From: Hydra vulgaris
Taxonomy: Eukaryota > Cnidaria > Hydrozoa > Anthoathecata > Hydridae
NCBI RefSeq assembly: GCF_038396675.1
Contig: NC_088926.1
Coordinates: 39,028,501 to 39,092,500 of the forward strand
Reading direction: 5' to 3'
DNA length: 64,000 bases
Shown: positions 36,474 to 47,659 of the stretch, piece after piece
Layout: each line of letters begins with the position of its first letter
Position numbering within the stretch: position 1 is the stretch's first letter
Notes under the pieces: generated by a model
The model's input: the letters and a program-made list of their open reading frames with translations, nothing else
Database searches by the model: none
What the model was told of the DNA's origin: nothing
Made by a program: the position numbers and the translations under genes

Positions 36474-36641
36474 CCGTCAACTCTCCATATCTCGAACCTC
36501 CAAGGGACCAAGAAGTTCTTGAGATAGCGAATGTTCGAGTAATTGAGAGTATAATCCATGATTAAGGGTTTAACGGGACTCACAAAAATTTCGAGATCAA
36601 AAGTTTGAGATATCAAGTATTCAGATATCGAGAGTTGACTG
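36474..36641. mobile_element. Tigger/pogo-type MITE, left-arm copy
   Basis: 168 bp with TA on both sides. Termini CCGTCAACTCTCCATATC and, inverted, CAGTCAACTCTCGATATC; TCGAA/TTCGAG repeats inside are typical of Tigger-type ends. No coding sequence. Its mobilising enzyme could be a pogo-family protein, but the termini do not match the element at 13520-16085. Mirror copy 43982-44152. Confidence 0.88.
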
Positions 36642-36720
36642 TATTCAAGATAAACGTCATTTATATAAAAGTATAAATTAAATAAAAGTAAGAAGATACA
36701 AACACATTGCCATACACATC

Positions 36721-36789
36721 CAAGAGATGAAGTCTCAAATGTACAAATTTCACTATGTGAAATTTGCACATTTGAGACTTTATCTCTTT
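36721..36789. repeat. Hairpin, 33-bp stem with about three mismatches, 3-nt loop
   Basis: AAGTCTCAAATGTACAAATTTCAC, TAT, then its near inverse. The right-arm copy is near 43836-43904. Following sequence to 37236 is A/T-rich; a possible small exon is discussed for the right arm at 43541-43593. Confidence 0.85.
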
Positions 36790-37237
36790 AAATGTCACTA
36801 CATCTTGGGAATTGCCTAAAATTTAATTATGCAATTACTTTGGTTTGCCACAATTAACAGAAACAAATATCAGATATCTAAGAATGCATTAAAGGACAGT
36901 TTAATTTATAGTGAACTTTATGTAAGGCAAAATGGTGAAACTTTCTTGTTATTACAAATTAAATTTAAAAATCTGCTGCAGTTATAATTTATAAATAGTG
37001 AGTAATTTGTATACTGTGATTTAATATTACCTGAATCTTCGTCTTCATTTATATTGTTGGGATTAAACTCAAATAATATTGCTACAAATATGCAAAATAG
37101 ATATTCTTATTTATAGCAAATAACTTAAAAAAAAAGTATTTTTAAAGTTGTTGGTTTGTAACACTCTTATTGCTTTTTTTATTTGTCTTTAGAAATTACT
37201 GCAAGTTAAATTAACTATAACTTACTAATAATTGCCA

Positions 37238-37575
37238 TTTGAGTATCTACTGATTCAATTAAACTATCATCATTTGAGTATCTGTTGATTCAAATAAACC
37301 ATCATCATTTGAGTATCTACTGATTCAATTAAACTATCATCATTTGAGTATCTACTGATTCAGTTAAACAATCATCATTTGAGTATCTATTGATTCAGTT
37401 AAACTATCATCATTTGAGTATTTACTGATTGAGTTAAACCATCATCATTTGAGTATCTGCTGATTCAGTTAAACCATCATCATTTGAGTATCTACTGATT
37501 CAGTTAAACCATCATCTTTGGAGTATCTACTGAATCAGTTAAACTACCATCATTTGAGTATCTACTGATTCATTA
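37238..37575. repeat. 35-bp minisatellite, about 10 copies, left arm
   Basis: Unit CATTTGAGTATCTACTGATTC plus AGTTAAACTATCAT (35 bases), tandem with no unique spacers and 1-4 changes per copy. The unit is not a multiple of three, so no protein repeat is kept across copies. Mirror copy 43055-43393. 37575-39880 is non-coding: A/T-rich, a hairpin at 37994-38042, an inverted pair ATCCTTTGTAATCT..AGATTACCAAAGGAT near 39129-39168, and the segment related to 16881-17120. Confidence 0.95.
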
Positions 37576-37993
37576 AAAGCAAAAAAAAGTCAAATAAGTT
37601 AACCAAATAAAAGTGGATTATGGCATAAATAAAAGTAGGTTGTGGCAAATAATAATGGCATTTTTTGTATTGTAATAATTGAAAAAAAAAAGAAACAAAA
37701 AAAACCAAACTAAGTGGTTAAAGTCAAACGTTTTGATGAAAAAAGAGTAATAAAAAAAAAAGACAATAAAGTTATCAAAAAAAAGAACAAAATCAGTTGT
37801 CATGCTATGAATATTTTTGTTATTATAAAATGTGTTTTGTATGTATAAACTCTTGAAGTATTTGACTTGAATTTGCATGTGTGCAATTTTGCAAGATTTC
37901 TAAAGGTGTTTTTTTGTAAAATGTAATGTCCATGTTCTATAAAGGATGCTTGGTACAATGTTTATATGCAGTTGCACTAGACTACTGGTAAAG

Positions 37994-38042
37994 TACTTAA
38001 AGTATGCAAAGTATAAGTTTTATACTTTGCATACTTCAAGTA
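37994..38042. repeat. Hairpin, about 22-bp stem, short loop
   Basis: ACTTAAAGTATGCAAAGTATAA pairs with TTATACTTTGCATACTTCAAGT with one mismatch around a 3-5 base loop. The related copy near 16900 lacks it, so it was added after the copies split. Mirror copy near 42598-42645. Confidence 0.88.
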
Positions 38043-39885
38043 ACTACATACTTTATGAGGCAGAGGTTGTTCTTAGTTCGTTGCTGCATCTTTATACCAA
38101 CTTGTTAATTATAAAGAGTTGAACATTTAAATTTTTGGAAAAAGAAAATTTTTACAGATGATTTACCAAACTAACTTACATTTTCCATGTAAATCTACGA
38201 ACCCAAAAGAAGTTACTGTTTAGCCTAAATTTTGAGAAGGCTGATAAGGCGTACGTCAATATTTTTCTTTATATATATTATATAGGATAAAAATTGGATG
38301 ATAATCTATTGGAAAATTTAACAGAAAAAGTGATCCTTATTTGTTTTTCTACCGAACAGTTCTTTTGTACAGTTACATATAAGCATTGGTATTACAAGCT
38401 AGCAAAGAATATTAAAGTCAAAAAAATTTAACCAAATAATGGTGAATTATGGCAATTTTTGTAATAAAAAAACTTCATCAAAGTTAGCTTTTACATTTGA
38501 AGAAACAACTTATAAAAAAAAATTGTTAATATTAAATCAAAGTAAAACATGGTGCATCTCTGTTTTTATGTTATTAAGCAAGAGATATTCACAGAAATTC
38601 AAAAAAGGCACACTTAATTTTATTGGTTGTACCTAAAATTACATAATGAAACTATTCATAAAATTTGTAAATACGGAGTACATTTTATTTTTAATTTTTT
38701 TTTAAGTGTTTTTTTTAATTTTTTCAGAGCAGACATATTTTTTTCTTCTGAAGTATATAATGTAAGATAAATTATTAGCATTGTAAATATAAAATTTATC
38801 AAAGTTTCCTGCTTTATTTAATATTATTTACAATCAGTTGCTATTAAAGGATTAAAGTTTTATGATAATTATAGAATACAATAATCAGTATTTTGTTCAG
38901 GTTAAAAGCTATATATCAACAAACAGGTATTGAGTTTTGAAATTGAAATAAACATCAACATGAACTTGCATGTTTACAATTTTTCTTGTTTCTACCTTTT
39001 TACACTTAGTTTATCATAAAGGTGTGGTAAGTTGAGAGTTATTCCTTTTGGTAATCAGTTTAATATACCAAAACACACTTGTGGACATCAGGTTATAGAT
39101 TTTTTCTAATAGCTTATTATGCTACAATCCTTTGTAATCTTTTATTACAATAGATTACCAAAGGATATCTAAATTCGCTCATGCTTACAATTGCTTTTAA
39201 TTTAGAATTGTTGCAAATTATCTAGCTATAACAACTAATAAGCAATATTCTTAAACTTTTTTAGTGTTGTGTATAATTTATATATGGGAGTAATAAGTGT
39301 AAAGTTCTGAAAAGAAATTAAATTATATTTTCAAAATACTTTTCTTGCTAAATGATAGGATTAATGGGAACTTAATTTGAAAAAATTTATACCAAGTTAA
39401 TAATAGTCTATTGATATTAGTAGGTAAATTTTAAAACTGCTTTAAAAAATCTATCGTATGAGAATCACAGCATAGCCAAGTTTTACCATCTGGTTTATAG
39501 TTTGTTACAATGGTTGTCTTTTTTATATCTTAGAGTTATAAAAACTAATTTTTTAAAATCTTTTTAAAAACAAACTAACTTTTTAAATCTTTATTTTTTA
39601 GATAATATTCTGAAAATTACGGATGTTTTGAGTTGTGAGGTTTTATAAAAGTACTTGTACTATATTGCACAAAATTCGATAAAAATCATTATTTGGTTTT
39701 TAACGCAATTACTCAAATTCACTTTTATTATTCGTTGCGTTTTTTGACATTAGTTTTGATTTAAAAATACGCACAAAAGCCTCTCTTTCAAAATCAGCTA
39801 ATCAGATTGCAGAGATATGCATCTCTGCTTATTCTGAGCCTGTATATGGTTTCAAAATATGCGGCCGATCGCAATATCAAAAATT

Positions 39886-40660
39886 CCAAGGACTCTCAAA
39901 AGTTCGTTGGTTGGCGTTACTTCCAGCTATCGAAAAAGTGCTTAGGTTATATCAGCCACTAAGATCATGCTTTTAAGCTTAGAAAGTTGTTCGAAACTTT
40001 TATTTGACTTTTTCAATAACAAAGTGGGTGAAATAGTATTGTTTTTTGTTCTCAGCCAAGCCAATATTTTTTATAACACGGTAAAAAAAATTGATAAAGA
40101 TGATATTTCTGGTGCTGAGGTTGCCGTAGTATTAAAGGGTTTGAAAGACTAGATAAAATCTAGAAAGAGAAAATTTCTACCTTTCATGGTAAGATAGCAT
40201 TTGCATGTTACCGAAGAACGTAGTCATAATTTGAAAAACCAATTTCTGAAAGAAGTAAACATTTTTTACAGTGTCTGTCTAGAGTATATAGATGAGTGGA
40301 CGCTTCAGTTTAATGGGTTGAAGTTTTTAAATGGTCTTTACTTAACTGTAAAGTTGAATGAATTGAAATTATTGAAACTATAACTTTTTTGAAAAAATCG
40401 ATTGAAATCACATTTGATGACAATAAATTGTTCGACGAAATTCGGAGAACTAATTTATATTGCACAAAGGAAAAGTTTTCTTCTTGGAACTCATGATCTG
40501 TTGAATGTGACAAACAAAGGGGCGAAATTTTTTCTCATTTCGAAAATAACCACGTTCCTTATAACAATTTGTTAGAATTGGTGGAAGCCGCTTTATGTTT
40601 GCCAGGTACAACCGCTTCCGTAGAGCGATTGTTTTCGATTGCCAATGATATTTGGACGTA
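39886..40660 (+). pseudogene. BED-type hAT transposase fragment filling the palindrome spacer
   Basis: Begins inside the left arm with QYQKFQGLSKVRWLALLPAIEKVL, runs through AEVAVVLKGLKD (about 40125), NFLKEVNIFYSVCLEYIDEWT-like sequence (about 40245) and a C-terminal LPGTTASVERLFSIANDIWT (about 40598-40660), the hAT dimerisation motif. It matches 21112-21780 but keeps about 170 bases that copy has lost. Several stops. From about 39917 on it is single copy in the window, so it is the only part of the palindrome without a mirror. Confidence 0.85.
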
Positions 40661-40714
40661 AAAAGTTCCAACGGTGGGATTTAAACCTGGGCGCTCCGCT
40701 CCAGGATGACGACG
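39917..40714. other. Single-copy spacer at the palindrome centre
   Basis: About 800 bases between the arms. 39917-40660 is hAT sequence continuous with the left arm. 40661-40714 is filler without hAT similarity. The right arm then starts inside the hAT codons for LSKVRWLA, in reverse. The spacer is thus the tip of a fold-back: outward to 40660, then back from the base paired with 39916. Confidence 0.88.
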
Positions 40715-40728
40715 CGCTAACCAACGAA
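40662..40728 (-). repeat. tRNA-like/SINE-like filler at the fold-back joint
   Basis: On the minus strand it reads TTGGTTAGCGCGTCGTC (A-box-like), CCTGGAGCGGAGCGCCC and GGTTTAAATCCC (B-box-like), bounded by AAAGTTC and GAACTTT, which could pair as a 7-bp acceptor stem. The T-arm stem does not pair well, so a working tRNA is unlikely. Part of the apparent A-box comes from hAT codons. Best read as a scrap of tRNA-derived SINE or chance. Confidence 0.4.
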
Positions 40729-43054
40729 CTTTTGAGAGTCCTTGGAATTTTTGATATTGCATATCGGCCGCATATTTTGAAACCATATACAGGCTCAGAA
40801 TAAGCAGAGATGCATATCTCTGCAATCTGATTAGCTGATTTTGAAAGAGAGGCTTTTGTGCGTATTTTTTAAATCAAAACTAATGTCAAAAAACGCAACG
40901 AATAATAAAAGTGAATTTGAGTAATTGCGTTAAAAACCAAATAATGATTTTTCTATCGAATTTTGTGCAATATAGTACAAGTACTTTTATAAAACCTCAC
41001 AACTCAAAACATCCGTAATTTTCAGAATATTATCTAAAAAATAAAGATTTAAAAAGTTAGTTTGTTTTTAAAAAGATTTTAAAAAATTAGTTTTTATAAC
41101 TCTAAGATATAAAAAAGACAACCATTGTAACAAACTATAAACCAGATGGTAAAACTTGGCTATGCTGTGATTCTCATACGATAGATTTTTTAAAGCAGTT
41201 TTAAAATTTACCTACTAATATCAATAGACTATTATTAACTTGGTATAAAATTTTTCAAAATTAAGTTCCCATTAATCCTATCATTTAGCAAGAAAAGTAT
41301 TTTGAAAATATAATTTAATTTCTTTTCAGAACTTTACACTTATTACTCCCATATATAAATTATACACAACACTAAAAAAGTTTAAGAATATTGCTTATTA
41401 GTTGTTATAGCTGAGATAATTTGCAACAATTCTAAATTAAAAGCAATTGTAAGCATGAGCGAATTTAGATATCCTTTGGTAATCTATTGTAATAAAAGAT
41501 TACAAAGGATTGTAGCATAATAAGCTATTAGAAAAAATCTATAACCTGATGTCCACAAGTGTGTTTTGGTATATTAAACTGATTACCAAAAGGAATAACT
41601 CTCAACTTACCACACCTTTATGATAAACTAAGTGTAAAAAGGTAGAAACAAGAAAAATTGTAAACATGCAAGTTCATGTTGATGTTTATTTCAATTTCAA
41701 AACTCAATACCTGTTTGTTGATATATAGCTTAACCTGAACAAAATACTGATTATTGTATTCTATAATTATCATAAAACTTTAATCCTTTAATAGCAACTG
41801 ATTGTAAATAATATTAAATAAAGCAGGAAACTTTGATAAATTTTATATTTACAATGCTAATAATTTATCTACATTATATACTTCAGAAGAAAAAAATATG
41901 TCTGCTCTGAAAAAATTAAAAAAAACACTTAAAAAAAATTAAAAATAAAATGTACTCCGTATTTACAAATTTTATGAATAGTTTCATTATGTAATTTTAT
42001 GTACAACAAATAAAATTAAGTGTGCCTTTTTTGAATTTCTGTGAATATCTCTTGCTTAATAACATAAAAACAGAGATGCACCATGTTTTACTTTGATTTA
42101 ATATTAACAATTTTTTTTTATAAGTTGTTTCTTCAAATGTAAAAGCTAACTTTGATGAAGTTTTTTTATTACAAAAATTGCCATAATTCACCATTATTTG
42201 GTTAAATTTTGTGACTTTAATATTCTTTGCTAGCTTGTAATACCAATGCTTATATGTAACTGTACAAAAGAACTGTTCGGTAGAAAAACAAATAAGGATC
42301 ACTTTTTCTGTTAAATTTTCCAATAGATTATCATCCAATTTTTATCCTATATAATATATATAAAGAAAAATATTGACGTACGCCTTATCAGCCTTCTCAA
42401 AATTTAGGCTAAACAGTAACTTCTTTTGGGTTCGTAGATTTACATGGAAAATGTAAGTTAGTTTGGTAAATCATCTGTAAAAATTTTCTTTTTCCAAAAA
42501 TTTAAATGTTCAACTCTTTATAATTAACAAGTTGGTATAAAGATGCAGCAACGAACTAAGAACAACCTCTGCCTCATAAAGTATGTAGTTACTTGAAGTA
42601 TGCAAAGCATAAAACTTATACTTTGCATACTTTAAGTACTTTACAGTAGTCTAGTGCAACTGCATATAAACATTGTACCAACCATCCTTTATAGAACATG
42701 GACATTACATTTGACAAAAAAACACATTTAGAAATCTTGCAAAATTGCACACATGCAAATTCAAGTCAAATACTTCAAGAGTTTATACATACAAAACACA
42801 TTTTATAATAACAAAAATATTCATAGCATGACAACTGATTTTGTTCTTTTTTTTGATAACTTTATTGTCTTTTTTTTTTTATTACTCTTTTTTCATCAAA
42901 ACGTTTGACTTTAACCACTTAGTTTGGTTTTTTTTGTTTCTTTTTTTTTCAATTATTACAATACAAAAAATGCCATTATTATTTGCCACAACCTACTTTT
43001 ATTTATGCCATAATCCACTTTTATTTGGTTAACTTATTTGACTTTTTTTGCTTT

Positions 43055-43393
43055 TAATGAATCAGTAGATACTCAAATGATGGTAGTTTAACTGATTCAG
43101 TAGATACTCCAAAGATGATGGTTTAACTGAATCAGTAGATACTCAAATGATGATGGTTTAACTGAATCAGCAGATACTCAAATGATGATGGTTTAACTCA
43201 ATCAGTAAATACTCAAATGATGATAGTTTAACTGAATCAATAGATACTCAAATGATGATTGTTTAACTGAATCAGTAGATATTCAAATGATGATAGTTTA
43301 ATTGAATCAGTAGATACTCAAATGATGATGGTTTATTTGAATCAACAGATACTCAAATGATGATAGTTTAATTGAATCAGTAGATACTCAAAT
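43055..43393. repeat. 35-bp minisatellite, right arm
   Basis: Inverse of 37238-37575 with the same number of units and the same variant order, so no unit was gained or lost after the duplication. This is unusual for a mutable tandem repeat and argues for a recent origin of the palindrome. Confidence 0.93.
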
Positions 43394-43540
43394 GGCAATT
43401 ATTAGTAAGTTATAGTTAATTTAACTTGCAGTAATTTCTAATAAAAAAAGCAATAAGAGTGTTACAAACCAACAACTTTAAAAATACTTTTTTTTTAAGT
43501 TATTTGCTATAAATAAGAATATCTATTTTGCATATTTGTA

Positions 43541-43593
43541 GCAATATTATTTGAGTTTAATCCCAACAATATAAATGAAGACGAAGATTCAGG
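43541..43593 (+). other. Possible small exon (weak)
   Basis: CAATATTATTTGAGTTTAATC..GAAGATTCAG is preceded by TATTTGTAG and followed by GTAATATT, consistent with splice sites. One frame is open (ILFEFNPNNINEDEDS). A second acceptor-like TTTTAGG near 43806 leads into an open frame (SQDVVTFKRDKVSNVQ) that runs into a hairpin. No family resemblance and no start or end; chance is a real possibility. Confidence 0.2.
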
Positions 43594-43981
43594 TAATATT
43601 AAATCACAGTATACAAATTACTCACTATTTATAAATTATAACTGCAGCAGATTTTTAATTTAATTTGTAATAACAAGAAAGTTTCACCATTTTGCCTTAC
43701 ATAAAGTTCACTATAAATTAAACTGTCCTTTAATGCATTCTTAGATATCTGATATTTGTTTCTGTTAATTGTGGCAAACTAAAGTAATTGCATAATTAAA
43801 TTTTAGGCAATTCCCAAGATGTAGTGACATTTAAAAGAGATAAAGTCTCAAATGTGCAAATTTCACATAGTGAAATTTGTACATTTGAGACTTCATCTCT
43901 TGGATGTGTATGGCAATGTGTTTGTATCTTCTTACTTTTATTTAATTTATACTTTTATATAAATGACGTTTATCTTGAATA

Positions 43982-44152
43982 CAGTCAACTCTCGATATCT
44001 CGAATACTTGATATCTCAAACTTTTGATCTCGAAATTTTTGTGAGTCCCGTTAAACCCTTAATCATGGATTATACTCTCAATTACTCGAACATTCGCTAT
44101 CTCAAACTAACTTCTTGGTCCCTTGGAGGTTCGAGATATGGAGAGTTGACGG
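43982..44152. mobile_element. Tigger/pogo-type MITE, right-arm copy
   Basis: 171 bp, TA on each side, ends CAGTCAACTCTCGATATC and GATATGGAGAGTTGACGG. Three bases longer than its left-arm partner at 36474-36641. Confidence 0.88.
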
Positions 44153-44248
44153 TATCATAATAAAAGAAATTTATTCTTTTAATTTGTTGCACTTTTAGCG
44201 ACTGAGTTGTCCATTACATTTGAAGAAAAAGACGTATTTCCGGACTAC

Positions 44249-47200
44249 CAGGGCCGTACCAAGGGCGGGGCCAGCCGGGCCGCGGCCTGAGTGCCGAATT
44301 TGGGAGGGCGCAAAATTCCCCAAATTAATTTATTTATTTTCACATTATGAAACTAATTTGCGTGGCGTCACTTTTATGTTGATAAGAAAATTAATTAAAA
44401 TTGCGCCTCCTGACGAACTTTAAAATAAAAGCTCATTTACCAAACAGAAGAGCGCCCTTAAACACTAAAAAGTTTTATTTTCTGAACATTATTTTTTATT
44501 ATGAATCGTGCAAAAAAATTATCTGGTGCTGAATTTAAGAACGACAATTAAAAACCAATAATTATTTATAATATAAACAAATGATTCATTAAAGATCATA
44601 TAAATTAATTTAACGCACACATTAAAAATTATTCTAAAAAGAAAAAAATAAAGACAAAAAGAACTTCTAATTTAAAAAAAAGAACGCTTAATTTAAGCGG
44701 CTTAAATAAAGAAACAAATGAAATGAAAGCTAAAGAAAGTAAAGTAAGCAAACAATAATAAATAAAGAGGGAGAAGAAAAGAAAAAAGAAAAAAGAAATA
44801 ATAGAAGAGCGCAATTAAAAAATAAAAAGTTGTATTTTCTGAACATTATTTTTTACAATAAATAGTGCAAAAAAATTATCTGGTGCTGAATTTAAGAAGA
44901 AAAGAAGAGACCGTCTTGAAAGTGACGCAAAACTAAGAAATTGTTTCAAGAAGTGGTTGGTAACAAACTCTTCTGTGGAAAAACAAATTATTTCAGAGGA
45001 TATTTGCAATGAAGTTGATAATGATTCAACAGCTGAAGTTGCTGCTACATCTTTAATTACTGACTTAAATTCATATCATCCATTGGAATTAATTAAAGAG
45101 GAGATTTTCATTGGCCAAAGTCAAGACGAATTTGGACCAAATGATTCAGAAGCACAAGAAGATAGAAATTCTCAGCTTTCCAAACCAATTGAAATGGGCA
45201 ACAGTTAAGTTCCTCCTGAAATCTCAGAAATTTCAGCAACCTCGGGAGAAAACATTCAACACAGTGATCCAGCTACATGGCCTAAAATGACAGATAAAAC
45301 AAGGTGCTTTTTGATTCAGCATGGGCCGGAGCAAGAAAGAAGAGAATTTTTCCCAAACACACTTTTTAGACTTTGACAACAGAATGCGACACTTCAGCTC
45401 AAAATGGTATAAAAATTCATCCCAATGGTGAAAAATTTGTTCGCTACTGGCTGCTGTACAGCAACGAAAAAGATTCTTTGTTTTGTTTTTGCTGTCTGCT
45501 ATTTTCAACGACAAAAACCAACAATTTTTCAGAAATTTCAAAAGGATTTTGTGACTGAAAAAAACTAAACCCAAGAATTCCAGAACACGAAAACAGCAAT
45601 GAACACTAAAGATGCTATTCTGATTGGAAAAATCTGGAAAAAAATCTCAAGGAAGGAAAGACCTTGGATTCTGATCTGCAGAGAGTTATCAACGGAGAGA
45701 TGAAAAAGTGGAGAGATATCTTGAAAGTGATTGTTGATGCAATTTTGTTCTGTGCCAAGAACAATCTTGCCCTTCGGGGTTCAACAGAAGTAATTGGAGA
45801 GCAAAACAGTGGCATCTTTCTGAACTTAATTGAGCTGATAAGCCATTATTATCATTTAGTGGCTGAACATGTTGCATCCGTTAAGGCAAAGAAAACCACA
45901 ACATCCTATTTTTCTCCTCGAATTCAAAATGAGCTGAGTGAATTACTTCGGCAGACAGGGATGAAATTTTGTCAAATGTCAGAGAAGCTAAATACTACTC
46001 TGTTTTGTTTGACTGCACTCCAGATGCCTCCCACAAAGAGCAGATGACCCAAATAATCTTCGGTATGTCCACATCACTGAGGAAACCTGTACAATTGAGG
46101 AAAGCTTTGTGGACTTTATTGGATCTCACGAAAAAACTGGAAAGGGCCTTGCAGCTGAAATCATAGAAAAACTGGAGAAGGATGGCCTGAGCATTTGTCT
46201 GTCGGGGCCAAGGTTTACGACAATGGAGCCAATAAGTCTGGAAAATATAATGGCGTCCAGACTCACATCCGTTCTCTAAATGAGTTTGCAAGATTTGTTC
46301 CATGTGCAGCTCACACTTTAAACCTTGTTGGTGTCCATGCTGCTGAAGTTTCTCCACTCATGATTACATTCTTGGAAAAGTTCAAGCCATCTTTAACTTT
46401 TTCTCAAGTTCTACCTTAAGATGGGAAAAACTGATGAAAACATTGACCATCTCACTAAAGGGAAATAGTGATACAAGATGGTCTGCCAAAAAAGAAGCAA
46501 TCATCCCACTACACAGACAAATAAAAGAAGTTCTTCAAGTTTTGGAATCCATAATTCACACTCCCAAGACAAATGCTGTCTCAGTTTGCAGTGCAAAAGA
46601 GCTCATCATTCAAATTGATTTCAGTTTTCTGTGCTTGTTGGATTTTTGGTGTCAAATTCTTTCTTTAATTGACCGGGAAAACAAACTGCTTCAGTCTAAA
46701 AACATTTCAATTGACGTTGCAGCAAAAAAAATGAAAGGACTGAAAGCTTCCATTCAGAATTTGAGAGATGTTGGGGTGGACAACATTATCAAAGCTGCTG
46801 CAGAAACAGCTATCCAAATTGGAATTGAAGGAGACTTTCCTATGAAGATAAAGCGCAAAGTGAAGCAGATGGCACTTTATGAAGCTGAAGATGACTTTCG
46901 TCTCACCAGAAACAGATTCGGATCCCAGTGCAGCCTTGTGTTTGACAGCATTCTCACACAAATTGAGTGGCGGTTTGAAGCTATGTCTGCAGTATCCTCA
47001 GATTTTGACTTCCTCAGTGGACATTCTCTCTCCAAAAGTTCAGTGGATGAACTTAAGACTAAAGCCAAAAATTTGTTAAAAATTTACAAGGCAGATTTAG
47101 ATTCTTCAGATTTCCAGTCAGAAACGGCAAGCTTTAAATATCAAGCTGCTGCCATGATGGAAAACTTTGAAAAATCTGGGCCCGATGGACATTTTGCAGC

Positions 47201-47659
47201 TCATTCATAAATACTCATTGACTGATGCTTATCCTAACACGGCAATTGCTATTCGCATCTTCCTCACCTTACCAGTTACAGTTGCCACGTGTCCGAAGAA
47301 TTTTAGTAGACTTTTAGAACCATAAAAAAACTATTTGAGATCAACTATGGGCCAAGAACGTTGTTGCTTGTCTTGGCAGTAGTTTCAATTGAACATGAAG
47401 TGGCCAACGCACTTGATTTTGATGATGTCATTAGTGACTTCATTAAAGACTCCAAAAAAGCCAGAAAAGTGACCTTGAACTGAAGTTTGTGAAACATTGG
47501 TGACAAATTGTTCTTTAACTTGATGCGATAAATTTTGTGATCAATAATTAATTTTTTTTCATGTAAATATATATAATGTGTTTTTTGTATATTTTTTTGA
47601 AAGGGGGGCGCAATTTTATTTGCTTGGCCGAAGAGCAAAGTTCGCCTGGTTCGGCCCTG
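44249..47659 (+). mobile_element. ZMYM1-like hAT transposon, right-arm copy
   Basis: Begins CAGGGCCGTACC and ends TCGGCCCTG, flanked by CGGACTAC at 44241-44248 and 47660-47667, the inverse of the left-arm duplication GTAGTCCG. It shares the insertion site with 32960-36378, so the insertion came before the palindrome formed. The repeated start region is also present (about 44445-44545 and 44810-44905). Confidence 0.92.
44858..47483 (+). pseudogene. ZMYM1-like hAT transposase, right-arm copy, different lesions
   Basis: The start codon seen in the left arm is ATA here (44858). The linker (44957-45208), zinc-finger region (45373-45558) and core are recognisable, with frameshifts near 45950-46070 and 46200. 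A 258-codon stretch at 46434-47210 (SDTRWSAKKEAIIPLHRQI..LYEAEDDF) is open, whereas the left arm is broken there. The dimerisation region near 47290 is damaged (TCPKNFSRLLEP then stop), whereas the left arm is intact there. Confidence 0.88.

Larger units (their letters stand above)
17163..39916. repeat. Left arm of a giant palindrome (about 22.75 kb)
   Basis: Reverse complement of 40715-63426 in unbroken order: every element from LINE A to the inner hAT end recurs in mirror order. Paired landmarks include the hAT target duplications 32952-32959 and 47660-47667, the MITEs 22713-22962 and 57642-57891, and the hAT finger frames 20019-20264 and 60347-60592. The sum of paired coordinates drifts only from about 80589 to 80633. 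Windows compared by eye differ by about 1-4 %, including many single-base indels. The outer limit is exact: after AATACTTT the arms part at 17162/63427. Confidence 0.95.

Noticed and set aside
37238-37575. CRISPR-like array
   Set aside because: The 35-bp units are directly adjacent with no unique spacers, in a eukaryotic context; it is a minisatellite.
40662-40728. A functional tRNA gene at the palindrome centre
   Set aside because: The T-arm does not pair and part of the D-arm is hAT coding sequence; only box-like words and a possible acceptor stem are seen.
40559-40825. An 88-codon minus-strand frame across the central joint as a fusion gene
   Set aside because: It merely strings together inverted hAT codons, the filler and antisense hAT sequence.
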